Shown here: positions 23,128 to 34,708 of the stretch, one piece after another
Position numbering within the stretch: position 1 is the stretch's first letter
Layout: the number at the start of each line of letters is the position of its first letter
Origin: Cerioporus squamosus
Lineage: Eukaryota > Basidiomycota > Agaricomycetes > Polyporales > Polyporaceae
Direction of reading: 5' to 3'
NCBI GenBank assembly: GCA_022592435.1
Contig: JABYQS010000003.1
Coordinates: forward strand, 496,001 to 560,000
Length of the DNA stretch: 64,000 nt
Position numbers and translations under genes: made by a program
The notes under the pieces: generated by a model
What the model was told of the DNA's origin: nothing
The model's input: the letters and a program-made list of their open reading frames with translations, nothing else
The model's database searches: none

Positions 23128-25163
23128 CTAGCTTGCTCCCGAGGATGCACTCGACTTCTTCGTGGGCAGCGGAGGACGCTCCCTGCGCGCCGCAGCCACA
23201 CGCGCAGAAGGGGCTCGCGCAACTGGGGGACGTGTCGTCGCTGAGCTCTTCACTCGTGTGGTGGGCGCGCGAATGGTGTCCTGGCTGTCGCCGCGCTGAG
23301 GCTTGGGCCGAGCGATGCGACCACCGGGGACGCGCTGACGCTTCACACCGGCAGAAGACGCGTCACTGGGTACATCGTCCTCCGCAGAGGCGTTCTCCGC
23401 CTTCTCCTGCAGCGCCTTCCCGCGGCGTCGGCCGACGGTAGCAGAGCGAGAGCGGGACGAGCCGTGAGAGGAAGCAGAGGGAGCCGGTTTGCCAGTGGCA
23501 GCCGCCCTGCGCGCAGGCACGTCGACGGAGAACTTGACGTCGTCGTCCTCGTACCGCCGCGGGAGTCGCCGTTTCTTGCCCGCGAGGGAGGGAGCGTCAG
23601 GTACTGAGGATGGATCGGTGGATGCAATGGAGTTGGTCCGTGTGGCCAAGGAGGAGTGGTTGTCGGTCGTGCTGAGACCTGTCGATCGAGTGGCCACGCT
23701 ATCGATGGAGAAGGTGGGCTTCATGCGGGCAGGGGGCGTGATCATGAGGTCGTCAAGGTAGTCCTCATCGTCCTCATCCGAGTCCCGGGAAGGTCTACGC
23801 GCCCGGTGCTTAGAGGGCGTCCGCAAGGTCGTATTGTAATCGTCTTCGTCCATGTCGCTGCCGGACTCGCCAGCCTCCTCTGTCTGTGAGCGGGCGTCCT
23901 TGTCGACGCTCATCTCTGTCCCTGAGCCGTCGGTGGATGGGTGGTCGTGTGCTTGTGAATATGCCGTGTGTGTATGCTGAGTGTGTGTCTTTTGAACCCC
24001 TTTCATTTGGTTTTCGTCGCTCAAGTCGCCATCGGAGCCGGGGTTCCGGGGCTCACGCGGCAACAGGAGCGACCTGCGAAAACCCTGCCGGGTCTCGGGG
24101 TTCTGGTCGTCTTCATCGTCCTCTTCGGCTATACCCGAGAAAGCAGCAGGGCGCACTGGACGGGGGGCCACGATCGCAGGCTCCGCTGACGGTAGACGCG
24201 ACGATGCAGGTAGGGGAGTCGGAGGGTATGCGGAAGGGAAAGGGGGATACTGTCTCCAATCGTCCTGACTGTTCGGTGAAGCCGCAGCCGCAGCCTGAAG
24301 ACGCTGCTGACGTTCGATCGGCGGAGTGGGAAGGCCAGAATGCGGATTCAGCGACACTTCATCGGCATACACAGAGGCGGGAGGATGCCATATCTGATGA
24401 GTAGGGGTGGACGCGTCTGACCGCACGATGGTTGAGCGCGTTTGTCGGACCGAACCACTGGAGAGATCACGAGCAGGAGGAGGGCGTGCGTCCCCATTGC
24501 TTTCCGAAGCAAATGCGCGATGGGCGGCCGGGCGATTGCCAACCGGGGTAGCATCGCGGTGCCAGGTCTGCGGATCAGCATGGGGAGGATCCAGAGCCGA
24601 AGTCCATCTGTGATAGAAGCCAAGGACGTAATTGACCGGGATCGATGCGACGAGGACGAAGAGATCACCGAAGGAGGCGAGCGCATCAAAGAGAGCATCG
24701 AGGATACCAGAGTATGGCTTGATGAGAGGGCGGATGACGTGCAAGAATACGGGTTCTGCTCCCTGATGAAATGAACAGTGTTAGAAGGATGCGAAGAGCC
24801 TATAGACGTATGAGACACGCACCTTCGCGCGGGTCAAGATGAAGAACAGAATAAATAGCGACTTAAGTTCGCTATAGAACGGCACAAACAACCAGACGAA
24901 CGTCTCGATCCAACGTTCATATAATGTAAAGCACGCCTGCGGCACCTCAGCATAACGGTCCGACACCGGAGACCCAATTCACTCACCCATATGACCCATA
25001 CGGTCATACAGCCCTTCATCGCACGCTTGCGCGCACTCATTGCTCGTGCACTAGGCTGACCGCCATTGCGTGCGGAGGGAGGGGGGAGGCGGAGGGTCTT
25101 GAAGGTGTCGAAGACATTGAGGAAGACATAGGCCAGCCGAAGGACCGGTACCACGAGCGGCAT
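23128..25163 (-). CDS. REEP/TB2-DP1-HVA22 family ER-shaping protein with long disordered tail
   Basis: N-terminal TB2/DP1/HVA22 domain assembled from three exons: MPLVVPVLRLAYVFLNVFDT, then ARAMSARKRAMKGCMTVWVI, CFTLYERWIETFVWLFVPFY and SELKSLFILFFILTRAKG, then VFLHVIRPLIKPYSGILDAL. This is the hairpin membrane domain that curves tubular ER. The family core is followed by about 480 residues of Ser/Pro/acidic low-complexity sequence, e.g. GIAEEDDEDDQNPETRQGF and DSDEDDEDYLDDLMITPPAR, and a basic end RVAAARRERPPLPTKKSSAS. Yop1-type members are about 180 residues, so this is a long REEP1-4-like form; the basic tail might bind microtubules or phospholipid, which is speculation. It diverges from BUD31 across about 430 bases. 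Confidence 0.85.
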
Positions 25164-25594
25164 GGCTCAGCAACGGGGAGGAAAAGCTACGAGCTCAGGC
25201 CGACCAATGATGTACTCGATGTTGCTAACGTCGAGAGAGATGTATATGTTGGTGGTTGAACATGAACGTTGAGATCGGAGTCTACGGGTCGTGTGCCGCC
25301 TCCAAGAGCACCAGAGGCGAGTACAACTGCGCAAGTGGAGAAGAGCGATGTGCAGAGAGAAAAGCCAACGTGGCGAGGAGCGGAGAAAGGCGTCCGGAGG
25401 GTTGAAATAGGCAGACGTCGGTGGCAGGACCGCGGCAGGTCGCGTCCGACGCGTGCCCTCCGCGAGGCCTCCCCAGCACGCGCTGCTTACGTAACGCGCG
25501 TCCTCGTCTTCCGCCACTGCCCTCGACGTCGGCATCCTTCGACCGCTACGGCGACCCCACTCAGCCCACCTCCTCCCCTCCCATACCCCACGAC
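25164..25594. promoter_or_regulatory. Divergent promoter region, REEP-like / BUD31
   Basis: 431 bases between divergent start codons. Arg-rich open frames on the plus strand are GC artefacts. The last 60 bases before BUD31 are C/T-rich. No defined element. Confidence 0.35.
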
Positions 25595-26271
25595 ATGCCC
25601 AAGATCCGGACGACGAGGACGAAGAAGCCCCCAGAAGGTTTCGAGGACATCGAGAGCGTACGTACTAGGATACTCCCATGTCGTCCCAAAGGTGCATCCT
25701 CACGCTGCACGCACTGCAGATCCTCGATGACTACGCAAAGAAGATGCGGGACGCTGAGAACGAGTCGCACGAAGGAAAGCGGAAAACAGAGTCCTTGTGG
25801 CCCATCATGCGCATCTCGCATACACGTTCACGGTACATTTATGAACTGTACTACAAGCGCGAGGCTATAAGCAAGGAACTGTATGACTGGCTGTTGAAGG
25901 AGGGATACGCAGATGCCAAGTGAGTCCGCATATGCATTCAGTGTTAATCGCGAGCCTCACCTTGGTGGTGTTGAGTCTCATCGCTAAGTGGAAGAAGCCT
26001 GGATATGAGAAGCTCTGTTGCATACGCTGCATCCAGACGAGGGTACGCCACACTTGCAGTGTATCTCATCAGAAGCCCGCTCACCCATGGCTCTAACAGG
26101 ACATGAACTACCAAGGATCGACATGCATCTGCAGAGTGCCGAAGGCGCAGCTTCGACAGGGAACCATAGTAGAGTGTGTCCACTGCGGTAAGTCTTACTG
26201 TCTCTTTCTTAATGATTCATGTGGCTAACAGCCCTTGTACAGGATGCAGAGGTTGCAGTTCCGATTCCTGA
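25595..26271 (+). CDS. BUD31: Pre-mRNA splicing factor BUD31 (G10 protein)
   Basis: Zinc-binding core component of the activated spliceosome. Starts [20 protein letters not shown]. Further exons read [100 protein letters not shown] and [12 protein letters not shown]. The cysteines of the three BUD31 zinc sites (CCIRC, CIC, CVHCGCRGC) are all present. About 145 residues and four introns, the normal G10 length. The last intron joins CACTGCG to GATGCAGAGG, restoring the invariant HCGCRGC. Very high conservation makes both boundaries reliable. Confidence 0.96.
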
Positions 26272-27123
26272 TGCTGCATATGTATTTCTATCGCTGTTTG
26301 GCGTGAGTGTTACAGTACTTGCTTTGTCGTGCCTGCGTATGTTTCCTCGTGTAATAGTCTCCGGTTTAACTCTGGCTTGTGTTTGGTTTCCCAAGGACAG
26401 TGCTCCTTCCGTTGCTGACCCCTGGCACAGTCAAAGGGCAAGCAACTTGGATCTAGGCTAACCTGGCTCGGGCTGCGCCTGTTTGCAAGCGACGTTATCT
26501 CAGCGCGGCCCAGCGGATGCATACGTTACTCTTGACATGGACGCCCGGCAGCCCCAAGGCGCCAAGGAATGTCAGCCTTGGTCGGCCTTGGTCGAAGGCT
26601 CTCGTAGGCTCTCGTACGCCTGCTTGTCCGCCTAGCTGGGCAGCTGACACTCCAAGCACATATGTGACCAGTGAATTAGAGCTAGGATCGCTCTCTAAAG
26701 GCCGAATGTGCACCTCGGAGGACTACTCCAGGCACTACTAGTACGCAGTATATGATCGTTCTCACTCGTGAGAGTATATCTTCGACCCCTCCATCATGTT
26801 GCCTTACTACGGAGGCCTTCCGTGCTGAAGTGCTATCAGGGTATCTGGCCAATCTGTACCAGCAGGAACGCGTGAGGACGACTAATACTATGGAGGTTAG
26901 TATGTACATACTAACCAGTAGGCGTTGCTCTTCATCTCAGCACCGCCTTCGACCGCCTCCCGCCCGCAATCGGGCATTGCCAATGGCTTGTGATAGGCGG
27001 GCTAGATTCGATCATTACGCACGGAGATCCGATACTTAAGCAACATGTCCTCCGACACTCGACTTTGGGCCCCTGTCCATCTCCTCCTCCCCACCAGGTT
27101 CGCCAGACCGCCAGTACGCAAGG
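26272..27123. other. Spacer between BUD31 and the K+/H+ antiporter gene
   Basis: About 850 bases. Contains a short tandem GGCTCTCGTA (about 26597-26616). Small frames on both strands have no recognisable features. Promoter of the antiporter expected at the right end. Confidence 0.4.
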
Positions 27124-30100
27124 ATGGGAGCGTTCTCGGACGACGTGCTGAGGCTTGTGAGACGAGCAGACGCACCTGCCCAGGTGAGTACTTGCTGACT
27201 GATTCGACCGCCTGCAAGTGTGGCTCATGCGCGTCCTCAACCACAGGCTGGTATCTTCTCTGGGGACAACCCCGCAGAGTACAATGCCAACGACCCGATT
27301 CGCCTATGGGTCATCCAAGTCAGTGAGTCGCAGCGTTCATTTCGATGTACGTCGCCGCTGGCTCAGACCTGACACTGTGGCTGTCAGTTATCATCATTGG
27401 CATGACCCAGCTGCTCGCCCTCTTCCTCTCCCGCATTCGCCAGCCCCGAGTTATTGCGGAGGTCATCGGTGGTGTGCTCCTCGGTCCGTCCGTCATGGGC
27501 CACATCCCGAACTTTACCACCACGATCTTCCCGAAGGACTCGATACCCATCTTGAACCTCACCGCAAACGTCGGCCTCGTCCTGTTCCTGTTCCTCGTCG
27601 GGATGGAAATCGACACGCGCGTCATCCGGCGTAACGCCAAGGCGTCTTTCGCCATCTCTGTCGCCGGGCTTGTCATCCCCCTCGGGCTTGGAGCTGCGCT
27701 CGCTGTGCCGATCTACCACCAGTTCACCGACGGAACCGCCAACTTTGGCTACTTTGTCCTCTTCATTGCGGTCGCAGTCGGAATCACCGCGTTCCCAGTT
27801 CTGTGTCGCATTCTGACCGAGCTGAAACTTCTCGACACGACTGTAGGAGTGGTTGTCCTGTCGGCCGGCGTCGGCAACGATGGTACGTGCCGTTTACCCC
27901 GGAGGGTGTAGCTTGGTTCACTTACGACGTTGTATTCGGACAGTGGTTGGATGGATCTTGCTTGCGCTCAGTGTGGCGCTCATCAACGCATCAAGCGGTC
28001 TTACAGCCTTATGGGTTCTCCTCGCCGGAATTGGTTATGTGCTGCTCATCTGCTTCCCCATCCGGTGGGCCTACCGCTGGCTCGCGAAGAAGTCGGGTAG
28101 CCTGGATGCGGGCGTGCCATCGGCGATGATGATGACTGTCACCATCGTGCTGGTACTGATCTCCGGGTTTTACACCGACATCATTGGTATTCATGCCATC
28201 TTCGTACGTCACGTCTGTCTCCGAGCGTCGCCGTAGTTCCTATACTGACGCGAGGCAATGCTTAGGGTGGCTTCTTAGCGGGCCTTGTCATTCCTAAAGA
28301 CAACGGATACGCTATCGCGCTCGTGGAAAAGCTGGAGGATCTTGTCTCCATCCTTCTGCTTCCTCTGGTGAGTTCAGTCATACCTTGTTATTTGGGCACG
28401 GATGCGAATGTTTGATGCTTCTCTGGCCTACAGTACTTCGCGCTCTCTGGTCTGCGCACGGACCTGGGCCTCCTCGACAATGGCATCACCTGGGGTTATG
28501 TGGTCCTCATCTGTGTTGTCGCGTTTTTCTCCAAGTTTCTGGGGTGTGCCGTTACTGCCAAGCTGACGGGATTCAACCTCCGCGAGTCGGCCGCCATTGG
28601 CAGTCTCATGAGTTGCAAGGGGTGAGCTATCCCTTGATCATGTTATGCATTTCAACTGATCCAAGTCACCGCGTGGCACAGTCTAGTCGAACTTATCGTG
28701 CTCAACGTCGGTCTCTCAGCGGGGATCCTCGATACGCGCACGTTCTCGATGTTCGTCCTCCACGCCCTGATCCTGACGTTCATGACCACTCCCCTCACCA
28801 TCCTCTTCTACCCGCCGAAGTACCGGGTGCACGCCGGTGCAGTCCAGAAGCTAGCGCCTAGCACCTCTCACGCCGCGGAGGACGGTACGAGCGCGCCATA
28901 TGGCGACGTCGGAGATGCGCTTAGGTCGCGCTTCGCTGTGGTTATCGACCGCATTGAGCAGCTCCCTGCTGTTATGACCTTGACTCAGCTTCTTCAGTCC
29001 CCTTCGGCTTCCCATGACTCTGACACGGACTCCAGCACACACGAGAAGGCTGTTCTTGCACAGGAGCATGGTCTGCCCGTCCTGTCTCGTGGGCCTCAGA
29101 CGAATGTGCAACGCGTGTCCCTGGACGCTCTGCGCCTCATTGAACTCACGAACCGGACGTCAGCTGTGCTCAAGTCACAGGCTTCCGACTCGCTGGTCCA
29201 GAGCGATCCCGTCCTCGCCATCTTGAAGACTCACGGCTATCTCAACGGCATGGCTGTCTCAACCTCGCTGGCTGTCATCGGCTATGAGGATTTCTCGGAG
29301 AACGTCGCGCAACATGCGCGCGCATCCTCCAGCCAGGTGGTCATCCTCCCATGGACGAGTGGACTGGCATCTGTCGAAGACACGCCCGAGACGACAGTGG
29401 TGAACGATGCGTCTGGTTCCCCCGCATCTCCCACATCCCCTTTCGATGCGCTCTTCCAGCAGCAGAAGCGCGAGCGGGACCACAGCTCGGTCGCTGCGCA
29501 CTCGCATTTCATCCGCCGCGTCTTCGCAGACGCACCTGCAGACGTTGCGCTATTCTGGGATCGCGGCTTCCCGCAGGCGTTTGAAAGCGGCGCCCAATAC
29601 CATATCTTCATGCCATTCTTCGGTGGACCGGATGACCGTGCCGCGCTCTCGTTCGTCGTGCAGCTGGCCATGAACCCGGCGGTGTCAGCGACGGTGGTGA
29701 AGATGAAGAAGGTCGGCGAGGACGCCCTGACTCCATTCGACTCCGTTGACCAGGCGAAGGCGCACAACCTGGTCCAGGGCACCGTGCACAGCGTGAGTGT
29801 CTTCCCTTCTCGTCTTGGTCCGAACCGAGATGAAGAGATTCTTTTTACTAATCGCGGTTCTCTTGTGCAGACGGTCTTCCCTGACACGGTGTACGGCGCA
29901 CAGACGACGCAGACAAGGCTCGCTTCGGACACGGCGGATAGCATCCTGTGGACGAAGCTGACGACTTCTGCTGTGCCGGAGCTGGCCGGTGCAATCTCGC
30001 GCGTGACGTTCCTGGAAGAGACGTCGAGCAAGCCGTTGCACACGCTCGTTGACTTGGCTTCGCGTACCGCTCCCTCACAGGCGCGGCAAGTCGTCGTCGT

Positions 30101-30281
30101 TGGGCGATCGCGGCGGATGGCGGTCGAGTCGCATCATGTTGAGTTGCAGGAGTTGTGCGTCGAGCGGAACGCGCCGATGGGGTCGGAGCTGCCGAAGACT
30201 CTGGGACACGTCGCATGCGCATTCATTGCGACCACCACGAATGCCAGTCTGCTTGTCATGCAGGCTGCGCAGAAGCAGTGA
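27124..30281 (+). CDS. K+/H+ antiporter of the CPA2 family (KHA1-like)
   Basis: Monovalent cation/proton exchanger, in yeast located on Golgi or endosomal membranes and used for pH and potassium control. Exon 1 encodes MGAFSDDVLRLVRRADAPAQ; exon 2 AGIFSGDNPAEYNANDPIRL. The membrane domain follows: VIIIIGMTQLLALFLSRIRQ, PRVIAEVIGGVLLGPSVMG, NVGLVLFLFLVGMEIDTRVI, AVAVGITAFPVLCRILTELK, and after an intron WILLALSVALINASSGLTAL, GGFLAGLVIPKDNGYAIALV and YFALSGLRTDLGLLDNGITW. These match the Na+/H+ exchanger fold, with about 12 helices. A cytoplasmic part of roughly 500 residues follows (VSTSLAVIGYEDFSENVAQH, FADAPADVALFWDRGFPQAF), resembling the nucleotide-binding-like tail of KHA1/CHX proteins. 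About seven introns. The intron after VIQV uses gtgagt, which gives the right phase. Confidence 0.92.
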
Positions 30282-30875
30282 AGCCGTCTTCAAGTTCGAT
30301 GGCCTGCAGCTTGCTGCTACGCCGCCGTCCCGCATCTACTAGAGTCTTGAATCTACGATATTTACGATCTACCTATGATTGCTTGTATATGTTGCTCCTG
30401 TACTATAGTAGTGATGATACCACGGATGACTCCTTCGCTACGTTGTCCTGGACAGCGACTTTGTCTGGAGCCCGGGGCCGCGGTCACGACACCGCGTCCC
30501 TGCGCGACGGCGGCTGTGCGAGTGGTGCCGATCCGGGGAAGCGCCCATAAGCGTTGTGCCTCGAAAGGCAGCTGTGGAAAGCCCTGCAAGGCTCTCTTTC
30601 TTCTCTCATCTTCCCCAGCGAGGGTCGCCGCCCTCGCTTGTACTCGTCCTCTGCTTCTTTGGCACTGGACGTTCTGCTTCCTGGGTGAGTCCTATAAAGC
30701 ACGTTACCCCCCTTTGTCACATCGCCGAGCCGTATGCTCAGAGGCGTCCCCGTGTCAAAAGGGTATGTGTCCTCCTCGCCCCTCTTCTACCTCGCACGCT
30801 GCGAGCACAGTAGTCTTCCATCTTTCTGCGCCTCATTTGTGCCCGACTGCTGGTGCTCTCGGACTACACCGCGCG
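30282..30875. other. Spacer with upstream open frame
   Basis: About 590 bases after the antiporter. The frame of the next gene is open from 30375, but this part codes a Cys/Arg/Pro-rich sequence typical of chance frames; it more likely holds a 3' UTR and the next promoter. Confidence 0.4.
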
Positions 30876-32018
30876 ATGCTGACGTCTCCCGCGAATCCCT
30901 TTCAGGTCAAGCAAACGTCGCCCCGCCGCCCGCGCACCCCCGACCGACCGCAAGACGACATGAGCCCAGGAAGCAGCTCCCGAAAGAAGCCCGTCTGCCA
31001 GAAGTGCGGTCATCTCATGGCAGGCCACAAGCGTCCCTACGGCATCCCCGTCTGCCCCCGAGACGAGACCGCGCCCGCTGAGTACCTCCCCGCGGGGGAC
31101 GACGACGACCGTGCCCCGACCCCCACTGAGACGCGGCCTACCAAACCGCGTCTCTCCATCCCCGACTTCACTTTCGACCCGTCCTCTTCTGGGTACTGGC
31201 ACCGTGCCAACCCGAACTGGGTCGACCGGGACCCTCCTCAGCCCAACCCTTTCCAGGAGATCCCCGAGAGGGGTGCTTCGTGGGTGCCCACCGAGTCTGC
31301 GAGTGGCTCTCCTGCCTCGCCTGCTCGGCCTCAGCGGCGCGCCTTTCCTGACCGTCCTCGCCACTCTGAGGTCATCAACGTTGACGCTCACGAGGACGGA
31401 GAGGAGGATGAGGAGGAACTTGCAGAGACACAGAGCACGGAGGACTACGACTATGTCCCGGACAACACCTCAGACACTCAAAGTAACGTCTCCACTTCCT
31501 CCTCCCGAACGATCATGAAGCGTTTGTCGCGTGGGCTTTCCCTGGTCCTCGGGCACAGCACGCCACTCGCGTCTTTGTACAGCAGCCCGCGCGACGAAGT
31601 CACCGCCATCACTTCCGCCGCACAGGGCGAAGGCCTTTACACCAGAATCGTCCACCTGGACCAGCGCGTAAAGACCGAGCCCCTTACCCCGACTCGCACC
31701 ACGCCCACGCGCGATCACTCGTGGTGGGTCGCTGTCGGCCGCGACCGCGATGCCGTCGACGCCATCGTCGACGCGCAGACTCCGCGCAAGCCCGTGCGCC
31801 GCGGCAACACGATCGTCCTGGACCCAGCTGGATCCAGAGTGGCTTCCGTTGAAGCCGGAGAGCCATACGACTTCGAGCGTGGGCTCAGCGCCGAGCTCAA
31901 CGAGCGCATTGGTACATTCCCCGAGGACCCGCGCAAGGTCCGAAACACGTTCATCGACACCCTCGTCGCGGGTGCCGTTGGCGGGCTCGTCGTCTTCTAC
32001 TGCCTGTCTTCCCTCTGA
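30876..32018 (+). CDS. Orphan tail-anchored protein with CxxC motif
   Basis: Single-exon frame starting MLTSPANPFQVKQTSPRRPR (about 380 residues). Near residue 40 it has VCQKCGHLMAGHKRPYGIPV followed by CP, a CxxC with a third Cys, possibly zinc-binding. The middle is disordered and acidic (DAHEDGEEDEEELAETQS). A conserved-looking block follows: TIMKRLSRGLSLVLGHSTPL, DEVTAITSAAQGEGLYTRIV, DHSWWVAVGRDRDAVDAIVD. The extreme C-terminus is a single hydrophobic helix, DTLVAGAVGGLVVFYCLSSL, with no residues after it, which is the layout of a tail-anchored membrane protein. No family recognised. The start is the first ATG downstream of CT-rich sequence; an upstream start in the same open frame cannot be excluded. 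Confidence 0.65.
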   Translation: MLTSPANPFQVKQTSPRRPRTPDRPQDDMSPGSSSRKKPVCQKCGHLMAGHKRPYGIPVCPRDETAPAEYLPAGDDDDRAPTPTETRPTKPRLSIPDFTFDPSSSGYWHRANPNWVDRDPPQPNPFQEIPERGASWVPTESASGSPASPARPQRRAFPDRPRHSEVINVDAHEDGEEDEEELAETQSTEDYDYVPDNTSDTQSNVSTSSSRTIMKRLSRGLSLVLGHSTPLASLYSSPRDEVTAITSAAQGEGLYTRIVHLDQRVKTEPLTPTRTTPTRDHSWWVAVGRDRDAVDAIVDAQTPRKPVRRGNTIVLDPAGSRVASVEAGEPYDFERGLSAELNERIGTFPEDPRKVRNTFIDTLVAGAVGGLVVFYCLSSL

Positions 32019-32716
32019 ATGGCAGGAAGGACCACCTCATCACGCCCACTGCGTGTCCTGCCCGGGGCTGTACCGCGGCTGTTGTCGTTGCTATTGTCGT
32101 TGTACATGTGCTATCTGTGTTGTCGAAGTGCTGACCTGCTTTCGCGCATTTATGCACATCTGTAGGAACCATGTATTATGCCGCTTCTTGACCATTACTA
32201 TGCACCCTCTTCCCTCACCAATGTCAGATGTGCATGCGGTGGGTCTGCGTGGCTGCTCGTTGCAGGAGCAGTCGCTCAGGCACATCTCGGGCACGTCAAA
32301 TATGCACAATATATGCCTATGCCCATGCCCATGCCCATGCCCTACTGTTGTCTTTTGAGTTTGTGCCCTTGTCCATCTCCTGTCTCGAGCGAGAGCTGCC
32401 ATTGGCGGAGGCCCTGACAAAGGTTGATTCTTACAGGAGACAACTGCAAACAAAGCGCACACGAATTACCTTGGCACGTTGAGAGAGACAGTCTCGCTCC
32501 TGTTGGTCATTGAGGGGACCCAATGCTCGTTACCACCACACCGTCCTAGTAAGCAGGTGAAAACACTCCGCCTACATGGGTTATGAATCTCTGCGACCGG
32601 GTGAATACTCGACCAAGTGCTGCAGTGATTACCCTTGATTACCGGTTTCACACAATGGTCTACTAGCATGTCACGGTGCGTGTCGAAGTATGACGTCTAG
32701 TTGTGTTAAGTTGTAC
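32019..32716. other. Convergent spacer with ATGCCC microsatellite
   Basis: About 700 bases between convergent genes, holding both 3' ends and a hexanucleotide repeat (32313-32342). No gene seen. Confidence 0.45.
32313..32342 (+). repeat. Hexanucleotide microsatellite (ATGCCC)5, first unit ATGCCT
   Basis: Five head-to-tail 6-base units, one with a C-to-T change, in a convergent 3' spacer. Likely length-polymorphic. Confidence 0.9.
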
Positions 32717-33921
32717 CTACGGTCGAGGTGTCTCGGGTGTCGCAGTCCCTGACGCAGGCTGCGATGCGGTTGCAGGTCCCGGCGACGGAATGTCTCCCAA
32801 CGGGTCTTTCAAGTACGCCTTGAGGAGATTGCGCCAGTTGGCCTTCGCAGGGATGAAATGACCTGGGTTTACGAGAGCGTGACCTGTTCAGCGCGCTGTC
32901 TCATACCATCTGACCCGTTTCACGGCGCGTACCTCCATCGTGCCACTCGACGCGCTTGTTAGCGGAGACGTCCAGCAGCTGCTTGGAGCGTTCCTCTACA
33001 ACGATCACGTCTGTACGTCCCAAAATGTGGAGGGTGGGCGTCGAATATGATGGGAGCAGTATGGAATCGCAGAGCGGACTCTTCGGCCGGAAACCAGCGG
33101 CCGCTATGCAAAACGTCCTGTGACGGGTATCGTCATGCTAAGGAACGCACCACGTCGTTCCGAATATCCTGCGTACTCACACAGGAGGGTGCGGTGGCTT
33201 CCCATCAACGAGGAAGGGCGGGTAGATTTCCGGCTTCTCCAGCTACGGATGCATGAGTTCATAAACGGAGCAGACACGCGTTGCGAGTCGGCTTACCAAG
33301 GCCGCCATGAGTGCAGCCATGGCCGCGCCCTGGCTTGGTGGAAGAGTCAGAGCCCAGCAACACGCATATATGTAGCATCTCTACTAACCTGAATCCAAAG
33401 ATACCTTCAAAGTGATCTTTGCTGAGGACGTCGCGGAGGTGCAGGATCGAGTCTTCTACCCCGGTCGTCTTCGTGCGCGCTGCGTCGGCCTTCCACCAGC
33501 CTCTGGGTGCGAGTGCGGGGTCGGAGTCGGTGGATGCTTCTTGCGCGCCGAGGTCGTTGAGCGAAGACGTCTCCGACTCCCTGGACCGGAAGGCTTCGGC
33601 AAGGTCGACGGGTGACAGAACATGAGGGGCATCTATGAAGACTATCGAAGAGGTGAGCGATGGAGAATGTGTCCGGCCACGACCTGCCATCGTCGTACCG
33701 AAGTCGATATCCTTTCCGCATGCCTTGCGGAGAGCTCCCATCTGCGAGGTGAGTCAGCGTCATGTTGTGCGCGTCAGGTCATAGCGATACGCTCACTCTC
33801 TTGTTGAATATGTTCGCATTCTGGGCGTACCTAGGAAATCCAGTAGTTGTCAGATGAATTCGGATAAGTAGTCTGACGGAAACAGAATATACCCATGCAG
33901 CATTAACACCTTCTTTGCCAT
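32717..33921 (-). CDS. FSH1-family serine hydrolase
   Basis: Alpha/beta-hydrolase of the Fsh1/OVCA2 family. Starts MAKKVLMLHGY, the oxyanion-hole end of the first strand. Next come RMGALRKACGKDID and IVFIDAPHVLSPVDLAEAF. Further on is GWWKADAARTKTTGVEDSIL, then DHFEGIFGF. A 3' splice (AG/C) makes the nucleophile elbow GFSQGAAMAALMAAL, the GxSxG motif. Then IAAAGFRPKSPLCDSILLPS, TPTLHILGRTDVIVVEERSK with the catalytic Asp in GRTD, and RVEWHDGGHFIPAKANWRNL with the catalytic His in GGHF. The triad is complete. The protein has an unusual insert (about residues 50-120) and a Pro/Thr-rich end ATASQPASGTATPETPRP. About five introns. Natural substrate of the family is poorly defined (probably esters). 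Confidence 0.88.
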
Positions 33922-34708
33922 GCTGTATCCAAGTTGCTTCGACAAGTAGCAGTCGGTGAACGGATCAAGAACGGACAGTGGCAGGTTGGTGGAAAGAGAT
34001 AACCAAGTCAATCGGGCCCGTGCGAAGGTTTGATATGTAAGTAAAGAAGTAGTAGCTCTGATAGAGTTCTCGTCAGTATTTTTACTTACTCTCCGGGAGC
34101 AAGCGTTCAACGGAACTTACCCAGAAACATCATATTGTACAGCGGCGCGGTTGCCAACCTTACTCCGACCACCGAGACTAATTGCTGCTCCCGACAGGTA
34201 GTAAGTAAGTGGACCAACGAGCGTACAGCCGCTCTTATTGAGTCTCGCAAGCTCACCGTTCTGACAGCTGTCCGCAAACGCGGATATCCGTCCTGAGTCT
34301 CGGAGTCCGATGTCGGATCTAGGTCCCACTCCCAGCGCCGCCTACAGATGGCATCCAAGGGCATCAACCGCGGCAGTGTGGCAAACTGGTACCTCTCGCG
34401 CCAGGACCAGCTTTGCTCACTGTGTGCTGAAAAGTGAGGCTGGTCCCCTCTCAAAATCTCTCCGAACAGAGTACCCTCGCAGTGCGCACGAAGAAGGCAA
34501 GTGTCGTTCCTGCGTTCCTACGGTCTGCACGGAACGTTGGTCATCTGAAGTTCGTCGCCAGACGACCAGCCGGTCAAGTCCGCGCGGAGCTTGCGGCGCC
34601 CACAAACCGTTGAAATGGCGAAATCCGTCGCGGGGGTCGATGGGACCTCTCTCATCACACCGCAACGTCGAGCACCTCGGGCGATATCGCGATTAGAACT
34701 TAGCCAAC
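33922..34708. other. Divergent spacer, FSH1-like / M20 peptidase
   Basis: About 790 bases. A 115-codon minus-strand frame (34107-34454) contains a mildly hydrophobic end (LVSVVGVRLATAPLYNMMFL) but no signal, intron support or family match; it is left uncalled. Both promoters lie here. Confidence 0.35.

Noticed and set aside
34107..34454. 115-codon minus-strand frame between FSH1-like and M20 genes
   Set aside because: Weakly hydrophobic end only; no intron support or similarity recognised.
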